From Sarcophilus harrisii (lineage: Eukaryota; Chordata; Mammalia; Dasyuromorphia; Dasyuridae), in assembly GCF_902635505.1 (NCBI RefSeq), contig NC_045430.1:110163925-110227924 (forward strand): a stretch of DNA of 64,000 nt, written 5' to 3'. A program made the position numbers and the translations under genes. Position 1 is the stretch's first letter, and each line of letters begins with the position of its first letter. Shown here piece by piece: positions 61,303 through 64,000 of the stretch. Under the pieces are notes generated by a model. That model did no database searches, was not told where the DNA came from, and saw only the letters and a list, made by a program, of their open reading frames with translations.

Positions 61303-62656
61303 ACAGGGGACATGATGTGGTAGGAACAAAGACTAGAAATTCCATATCATGTAAATGAGGCTAGTTTTTTCCTGAAAAGCTAGTGAGATCTTCTTAAAGA
61401 TTTAACTCATCTAGGGAACTAAGGCTTGAGAAGTTGATGTTGCCAACCATTTACATATAAAAAAATCCACTGCAGAAGAAGTCCAGATTCTTTGATCTTG
61501 ATAATATTCCACTGTGAATTTATACACCCTTCTGACCATGTATATTAATAATACAAATTAAATTTAAAAGTGTGCATTTTTAAAAAGAGCCTGCATGTCT
61601 CTAAGAGTATCCTTATTGGTGATACCAAATGTCACTGTTCTCAGAATCAAAAAGCCCCAGGTTTAAATATCACCTCCAATAAATAATGGCTCCGTGACTT
61701 TGGACCATTTGCATTGTGTCATTATTGATATTCTGGTCAAATCTCCTGCACAGTAGGCAGTGATATGCCTTAGTAAATGGCGTTTCCTTATCTGAGGTTT
61801 TTAAACCAATAGAATCTCAAGACCAGTCTGACAAAAATGTCCATTGGTATATGATTAAGGTAGCATCACTTGGCATTTTGAGCGTCAAATTTGTCCCAAA
61901 TTCTGCCATCAAATAGCATTGCCTAGTTAAAAATCCCTTACACTGAAAACTGTAATGAAACTATACTGAACTAGAATAAGGATGAGGTGAACTGAAGAAA
62001 GGATGGGGCCAGCACTCATGAATTGGCCACAGATGAAAATTCCCAACTACCTGAAGTCAGTGTATGAAGATGACTAGAAATTGAATATCTTTGGTTCAGT
62101 GATAAAAATAAAAAAAACTACAAAAGTGTAACAATGAACAAAAAAAATACTGGGAGAAAAGAAAAAGAAGTGAGAAAGGAGAAAGAAAAGTGGAAGATAG
62201 AGACAAAAGTAGATTAGAAGGGATAAATATCAAAGGTAGAATTTTCTGGAAGTAAAATGATCAATATTAGGAAAAAATATATTTTCAGTCCATATCTTAA
62301 TGACTATTTTCCTGAACCATTAAAGGTTTATGGGAAGAACTTTGTGACATCACTGACCTCATTTCCCCAAGTAAATCTAGTCACGAGAGGATATCATTTG
62401 GAAAACAGTACCCAGAGTTTATCTTTGGAGAATCAGTAGGTGCCCTACGTGTGTTCATTGGAGAGATCACATACCTGAATGAAAGATTTGTTCCCAATGC
62501 CCCAGGCCTTTGAATGCTTTCCCAAAGACTTGTACTTCGCACATAGTTAAGAGCTTTCCTTTGCCAGGAATGGTGATGGTCACATATCTTCCTTTCATTG
62601 ACCCACAGGAGAAAGACTCAGTTTTTCCAGGTATCATGGCAGGAACAATAGCACAT
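28604..62656 (-). CDS. Tandem F-type lectin (fucolectin-like) gene, at least five domains; 5' end off window
   Basis: Exons in transcript order are 62656-62475, 55198-54913, 53630-53389, 47466-47181, 45405-45119, 42204-41919, 37715-37528, 33595-33310, 30516-30362 and 28647-28604. All join in one frame without a stop. Each domain shows the F-type lectin (FTP) pattern: A.QSS, SP.[KR]A[IVL]D, SDF..[GS]SC.QT, PWWM[VI]DL, an N[RQ].DCC loop, [ND]P[RK]C, F.C.[SA]M.GR[FY]VT and C[EK]V.[VI]. F-type lectins are secreted or surface proteins that bind fucosylated glycans, often in innate immunity. No transmembrane segment is encoded at the C-terminus, so a secreted product is likely; the signal peptide is off window. 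Introns between domains are phase 1 and introns within domains phase 2. The gene converges on NECAP1. The canonical fucose-contact residues are missing in every complete domain, so carbohydrate binding is uncertain. The family assignment is firm; the exact product name and function are not. Confidence 0.94.
28700..30100. other. Last intron of the F-type lectin gene, nothing recognised
   Basis: AT-rich intronic sequence between the terminal exon and the domain 5 second exon. No further F-type lectin exon is seen on the - strand: no PWWM-type or FxCG-type block occurs. Confidence 0.6.
30105..30350. repeat. Polypyrimidine tract beside a splice donor
   Basis: About 245 bp of C/T-rich sequence ends in a C-run at about 30333-30345. 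On the transcribed (-) strand it is purine-rich and starts about 12-15 nt after the domain 5 donor at 30361. Confidence 0.85.
30362..30516 (-). CDS. F-type lectin domain 5, second exon
   Basis: The exon is 155 nt, with acceptor TTTTTAG|G and donor G|GTAAGT. It encodes CGDKARISPG, HIFKCNGMQGRFVTVTMPE and CEVEVFGK, then QITNS. It has the shortest tail of the five second exons, as expected at the end of the array. The phase-1 donor shows that at least one more exon follows. Confidence 0.92.
30640..31790 (+). repeat. L3/CR1 LINE copy interrupted by a MAR1 SINE
   Basis: The left part (about 30640-31035) has gaaaaggattagagaaggc and ttgccaagaagaggggttt. The right part (about 31300-31790) encodes VVYLGFSKAFDK-like text (tttagcaaagcatttgataa), the CR1 DFSKAFDKV motif. 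The MAR1 at 31050-31284 sits between them, so it entered an existing L3. Confidence 0.7.
31050..31284 (+). repeat. MAR1 SINE inserted in L3
   Basis: Near full length: gagttcaaatccagattcag, tgtgtgattctgagcaagtc, gggaatggcaagccatttca and the end acatgactgagcaacaac. Confidence 0.85.
32158..32385 (-). repeat. MAR1/MIR-type SINE
   Basis: An antisense copy beginning gttgttcattagtcatatg, with gatgaggaaactgaggcaaa and tttatccactgcatcactt. Confidence 0.75.
33310..33595 (-). CDS. F-type lectin domain 5, first exon
   Basis: The exon is 286 nt, with acceptor TTTCAG|GT and a weaker donor AG|GTATTAT. Motifs are ISYQSS, SSDKAIDGND, SDFYKNSCTHT, FEPWWMVDLTS and the loop IPRGDRCVEM. It is the only complete domain with the His (codon at 33474-33476) and the first Arg, exactly 26 residues apart as in eel agglutinin. 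The second Arg/Lys is Met, and the vicinal Cys-Cys is Arg-Cys. It is the most divergent copy. Confidence 0.94.
33596..36560. other. F-type lectin intron, little recognised
   Basis: Part of the intron between domains 4 and 5. It is AT-rich with no clear repeat or exon. Small + strand frames at 35428-36190 show no family motif. Confidence 0.5.
36567..36718 (-). repeat. WSINE/WALLSI-type SINE, full length
   Basis: A T14 run (the antisense A tail), ggctgaggcaattggggtta, gcccagggtcacacagcg, ccagatttgaactcaggttc and atctagctgcccc. It closely matches the copy at 13521-13682, so it is fairly young. Confidence 0.88.
37528..37715 (-). CDS. F-type lectin domain 4, second exon
   Basis: The exon is 188 nt, with acceptor TCTTTAG|A and donor G|GTGAGTA. 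It encodes CATISSLDLG, ESFFCGSMNGRFVTVIIPEK and CEVQVFGK, then a short Pro-containing linker of about 17 residues ending RPF. The cysteine spacing and the CEV calcium Glu are normal for the family. Confidence 0.94.
38150..38330 (+). repeat. MIR-type SINE
   Basis: taggtggaagggaccttaga, then attctcattttactgac and ggattaaatgtcttgtcc. Confidence 0.6.
38470..38576 (-). repeat. MAR1 SINE 3' fragment
   Basis: The antisense of the gccaagaaaa...ccatggagagttgg end: catgtccaactctccatgac, then gagttttcttggcaaaaat and ggcttgccatttc. Confidence 0.7.
38870..39125. repeat. (TA)/(CA)-rich microsatellite
   Basis: About 255 bp of interrupted tatata/cacata units. Open frames across it are composition artefacts. 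Confidence 0.85.
40170..40385 (+). repeat. MIR3/THER1-type SINE
   Basis: ttaagtgctatcattatctc, then gaattgaaagaagtaattt and gtgatccagccactgtatc. Confidence 0.55.
40602..40866 (-). repeat. Marsupial SINE, probably RTE-mobilised
   Basis: The left end is a T-run (the antisense A tail). The body contains catccagggccatctccag and cttgcatgccatggcatcac and ends in (caa)n. The same family appears on the + strand at 59095-59300. The link to RTE is from memory and moderate. Confidence 0.55.
40880..41040 (+). repeat. MIR SINE
   Basis: ctgcctcactttcctgtaaa, ataataatggcatttacctt and gtaaagcactttgaaaacc are the MIR 3' half. Confidence 0.7.
41919..42204 (-). CDS. F-type lectin domain 4, first exon
   Basis: The exon is 286 nt, with acceptor TTTCAG|CT and donor AG|GTATGAA. 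Motifs are AFQSS, TPKRAIDG, SDFNEGSCIQT, YEPWWMVDLGSS and the loop TNRKDCCHEA. The triad sites read Gln, Arg, Ala. The vicinal cysteines are kept. Confidence 0.94.
43870..44085 (+). repeat. MIR3/THER1-type SINE
   Basis: gtaggtattattattagtca, then gatcacacagctaagaagtg and aggatttgaactggtc. Confidence 0.6.
45119..45405 (-). CDS. F-type lectin domain 3, second exon with long Pro/Ser/Thr linker
   Basis: The exon is 287 nt, the longest second exon, with acceptor CTGCAG|A and donor G|GTGAGTA. It encodes CATIFTLGPG, KSFNCGSLRGRYVTITIPGR and CEVQVLSK, then a 49-residue linker of which 22 residues are Pro, Ser or Thr. The linker has an NTS sequon and ends in a Cys (RPC). It looks like a flexible, possibly O-glycosylated hinge between domains 3 and 4. 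Confidence 0.94.
45760..46420 (+). repeat. Probable L2 LINE fragment
   Basis: Pyrimidine-rich text with weak L2-like order, such as cttatataatactaaacttc and catgttcaaaatccctttag. It is too decayed for a firm call. Confidence 0.3.
47181..47466 (-). CDS. F-type lectin domain 3, first exon
   Basis: The exon is 286 nt, with acceptor TTTGCAG|TT and donor AG|GTATGAA. Motifs are PVSQSS, SPEKAVD, SDFDKGSCIQT, DPWWMIDLESS and the loop TNRRDCCHEQ. The triad sites read Gln, Arg, Gln. The Asp and both loop cysteines are kept. A His lies two residues after the normal His site and is not in register. Confidence 0.94.
47540..47700 (+). repeat. MIR SINE
   Basis: ttttcctcattggtaaaatg, then ggaaagcactttgtgagata and aatgctagttatta. 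Confidence 0.7.
48176..48532. repeat. (CCTT)n/(CCCT)n microsatellite, about 355 bp
   Basis: Almost pure cttcctccct units lie in the intron between domains 2 and 3. On the transcribed strand it is (AAGG)n. The long frames across it on both strands are repeat artefacts. Confidence 0.97.
48640..49830 (-). repeat. Probable L1 5' region (5' UTR/ORF1 start)
   Basis: The + strand text ctctgtactggcatagttt, aacattttgtgcagttctgg and tggaagaagtcact resembles the antisense of marsupial L1 5' sequence. No ORF1 frame survives. Confidence 0.45.
50090..51060 (+). repeat. Old L1 ORF2 fragment
   Basis: Decayed RT text with gaatttcatcaaatgttt at the left and, near 50945-51035, a GVVKQECSPF..IFDLVLRMLN-like reading that corresponds to the L1 RQGCPLSP..LFNIVLE region. 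Element X copy 4 lies inside it. Confidence 0.6.
50418..50495 (+). repeat. Unassigned dispersed element X, copy 4
   Basis: aataaatcaaaacctgattt, gtagcatttgcagatttctg, then acggaaaatttaacaactg. It lies within old L1 sequence. Confidence 0.6.
51095..51235 (+). repeat. MIR/THER-type SINE fragment
   Basis: caacttgcccagggtaacac, then ggaggccagatatgaactta and aaggcctggcatcctagcc. Confidence 0.6.
51290..52065 (+). repeat. Old L1, ORF2 end and 3' UTR
   Basis: It has a decayed ORF2 part, and its last 120 bp (ggattgcttgctgttttag, gaaggaaaggagggaggg, tacatgtaattggaaaaaaa) are the L1 3' UTR terminus. Confidence 0.65.
52300..52450 (+). repeat. MIR3/THER1-type SINE fragment with short duplication
   Basis: The block taggtaatgtctagcattt occurs twice at 52297-52340, followed by ctctttaagatttgcaaaac and agtcctgtgagacaggtgc. 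Confidence 0.55.
52480..53070 (+). repeat. Old L1 ORF2 C-terminal fragment
   Basis: tcatatcccttgacccagaa, then gtattagccaagaaccag, matching the L1 stretch ending in the FDPA..LLGLYP and AKNWK positions. No frame survives. Confidence 0.5.
53389..53630 (-). CDS. F-type lectin domain 2, second exon with linker
   Basis: The exon is 242 nt, with acceptor CTCAG|A and donor G|GTAAGTA. It encodes CTTISSVPSR, VFFNCEAMMGRYVTVIIPGK and CKVEIFG, then a linker of about 35 residues containing an NDT N-glycosylation sequon. The usual CEV is CKV here: the Glu that helps hold calcium in eel agglutinin is Lys. Confidence 0.93.
53850..54300 (+). repeat. Two MIR fragments
   Basis: One at about 53935-54070 has ccctgagtctcagtttcttc. 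One at about 54110-54290 has tcagagggcctaggtttgaa and ggggactggactatatcac. Confidence 0.6.
54550..54690 (+). repeat. L2 3' end
   Basis: agattataagatccttgagg gives way to gcagagaacatgttgtttc and a tgaatgactgg end. Confidence 0.6.
54913..55198 (-). CDS. F-type lectin domain 2, first exon
   Basis: The exon is 286 nt with a phase-1 acceptor (TTTCAG|TT) and a phase-2 donor (AA|GTAAGT). Motifs are SASQSS, SPERALD, SDFEKSCCIQT, SDPWWMVDLSS and the loop TNQDDCCQDQ. At the three sites equal to eel agglutinin His52, Arg79 and Arg86 it has Gln, Gln and Gln, so the fucose triad is absent. The vicinal Cys-Cys pair is kept. An extra Cys sits just before the conserved one (SCC). Confidence 0.94.
55885..56110 (+). 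repeat. MAR1 SINE
   Basis: taattaggtggctcagtag, aagttcaaatctggcctcag, aaagaaatggcaaattgctc and ctttgccaaaaaacccctcc in order. It abuts the THER1-type element that follows. Confidence 0.8.
56112..56355 (+). repeat. THER1/MIR3-type SINE
   Basis: tctcatttgatcctcccaac, ccccattttatagatgagga, cccagggtcatacagctag and ctgacttcaggtccagtgc are well preserved. Confidence 0.8.
57040..57385 (+). repeat. L2 LINE, 3' part
   Basis: ctatgtcactcccctgctc, ttctgggataaaataaaaac, catttatgcctgggatgtcc and ttctacatagaacctt are ordered L2 blocks. Confidence 0.75.
57386..58060 (-). repeat. L1 3' region, older subfamily
   Basis: The + strand reads the antisense of the L1 ORF2 end and 3' UTR: ctggatgcagatggcatttt, acaatgttctcctggttctg, ctgatggacatccattcat and agtgagacttctggatcaaa. 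It differs from the younger L1 at 10841-12220. Confidence 0.75.
58140..58265 (+). repeat. T-run and L2 tail
   Basis: A run of about 22 T is followed by agggcctaccacagtgcttg and aataaataaatactttttga, an L2 end. Confidence 0.6.
59095..59300 (+). repeat. Marsupial SINE, probably RTE-mobilised
   Basis: gtgacatcacagggtggatg, aattggatttaaatgagg and atccagtggcaagac match the reverse complement of the element at 40602-40866. Confidence 0.5.
60640..61460 (+). repeat. L3/CR1 LINE fragment with expanded T-run
   Basis: gaaaagaaaagaatcaaaga, atcactgtttgggggagatg and acaggtcatgctaaagtaac follow the CR1/L3 ORF2 order seen at 30640-31790. The T-run at about 61269-61301 lies where L3 normally has a short T-stretch before gacaggg. 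Confidence 0.7.
61470..62474. other. F-type lectin intron, nothing recognised
   Basis: AT-rich intronic sequence downstream of the domain 1 second exon in the direction of transcription. No exon-like block was seen. Confidence 0.5.
62475..62656 (-). CDS. F-type lectin domain 1, second exon (partial domain)
   Basis: The acceptor is TATTCAG|A and the donor G|GTATGTG. The exon encodes CAIVPAMIPG, then ESFSCGSMKGRYVTITIPGK and CEVQVFGK, followed by a 15-residue linker. The first cysteine and the one in SFSCGS are 15 residues apart, the spacing of the Cys108-Cys124 pair of eel agglutinin. The matching 286-nt first exon is not between here and position 64000 and must lie upstream, so the ligand residues of this domain cannot be judged. 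Confidence 0.92.
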
Positions 62657-63079
62657 CTGAATAGAAAATATATTTGTGAAGTTATTGCAATGAGAGAAAG
62701 CAGAGTAAAAAGAGAGTCATAAGAAGGAGAGACTTCTATAGATAATAACCACCCATTCATTTTCATGAGATTTCTCTGGTTAAGATTTCTGCACCATTTA
62801 TGCCCTGAAAATACTAAAAAGAATTTATTTTAATAAGGTCAATTTTTGAACATTTATGTAATGAACAGTTTATTCTCCTCCTTGACTATGACTCTAGCAT
62901 CCTTCTTATTCCCCAACATGCACAACAACAGTGATCTTTGATGACACCTTCTTTTCTTCATTCTCCTCAGATTCCATTTTAATATGACCCATCAGTCATC
63001 CAGTCTATGAATCTGTAACACTAAAAGTAATTCTTTTATAAAGTATATTTGCAGATTGATTTTATATGACAACTCACAT

Positions 63080-63370
63080 ATTCCATGCTCTAGCCAACTT
63101 GGCTTCTATGTTGTTCCCTGTAAGTAACATTTCTTTCTCTCTTTGGGCTCCCTCCATGCCTGGAATGCTCATCTCCCTCCACTTCACTTTTAGTTCTCTT
63201 CAAACCTCAGTTCATTCCCTCCTATCTATATGAGGTTTTCCTCATGCTTCTAGTTAGTGTTCTTTTCCCCACCTTGAAAATTACTTTTGCATTTTCATAT
63301 TATTGCATAATATTGCATATTAGTCTGTGTACACATTAGTTTTCTCAAAGAATAAAAGCTTCCTGAGGAC
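63080..63370 (+). repeat. L2 LINE, 3' part
   Basis: ctagccaacttggcttctat, catgcctggaatgctcatc and cttcaaacctcagttcatt are followed by aagaataaaagcttcctgag. This upstream intron has no F-type lectin exon. Confidence 0.65.
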
Positions 63371-64000
63371 ATTCAGTCAACTAGAATATATGAAGTGCTT
63401 ACTGAATGCCAGGACTATACTAGCACTGGGGATAAAAATAAAGGCAAAAAATTCTCAACAAAAACAACCCAAAAATCCCCAATCCTTACTTGAAAGTAAG
63501 GTTCACAGTCTAATGGGAGTGGGGATTACTTTATTTACTTTTTCTTTATATTGCTTTCACTTGACATAGTGCTTTGAACATTGTAGGCACTTACAAAATA
63601 TAAAAATATTTGTTGAATATATTGAACATCTTTGAATTGATTGAATTGAACATCTTTGTCCTTGTCTATCTATTCTTATTTAGGCACCATCTGAATACAA
63701 ACTTTGCTTATTTTATGACTTAAAATGGTATTATTGTCAAAACTCTTTTTTAGTTTTCATTTCCCCTCTAAGCCTTATATAATACATTTACTGGATTAAT
63801 CTTTTAAAAATTTATATCTATCTATATATGTATGTGCATATATTAATCAGCAAAAATCTACCTCTAAACCTAAGACAGTGCTCTGTACTTGAATATTTGT
63901 TGAATAATAAACATGTTCAAGTAGGGGGAGGGAAAATTTTTCTGAAGTCTTTGTAAATTTAATATCAATGGCATAATAGCTACATTCAATTTATTGTCTT

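Overview
This window is vertebrate chromosomal DNA, almost certainly from a marsupial. The evidence is the repeat content: tRNA-derived SINEs of the WSINE/WALLSI and MAR1 types, many L3/CR1, L2, MIR and L1 copies, and spliced genes with long introns. WSINE-type copies hint at an Australian lineage, possibly a dasyurid, but the species is not proven.

Two protein-coding genes are present and converge tail to tail. The left gene (+ strand) is NECAP1. Its exons 2-8 lie at 4393-7991, and its 3' UTR runs to a likely poly(A) site near 9,880; exon 1 lies before the window. It encodes an endocytic adaptor accessory protein (PHear domain and C-terminal WxxF motifs) that acts with AP-2 at clathrin-coated pits.

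The right gene (- strand, 28.5 kb to beyond 62.7 kb) is the notable one. It encodes a protein of at least five tandem F-type lectin (fucolectin) domains. Each domain is built from two exons. The first is exactly 286 nt, with intron phases 1 and 2. The second has phases 2 and 1 and carries the inter-domain linker. Four complete domains, the second half of a further upstream domain, and a short terminal exon with a stop and an AATAAA signal are all open and have good splice sites. The 5' end (signal peptide, first half of the first visible domain, perhaps more domains) is off the right edge. Placental mammals are generally regarded as lacking F-type lectins. None of the four complete domains keeps the full His/Arg/Arg fucose-binding triad of eel agglutinin, although the fold-defining cysteines are kept.

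The 10-28 kb interval between the genes holds nested repeats: L1 insertions with target-site duplications, SINEs, L2 and L3 fragments, and one candidate processed pseudogene whose parent I could not identify. The lectin introns hold the same repeat families plus a 355-bp (CCTT)n tract and a polypyrimidine tract beside one donor site. No CRISPR array, tRNA, rRNA or clear retroviral element was recognised.
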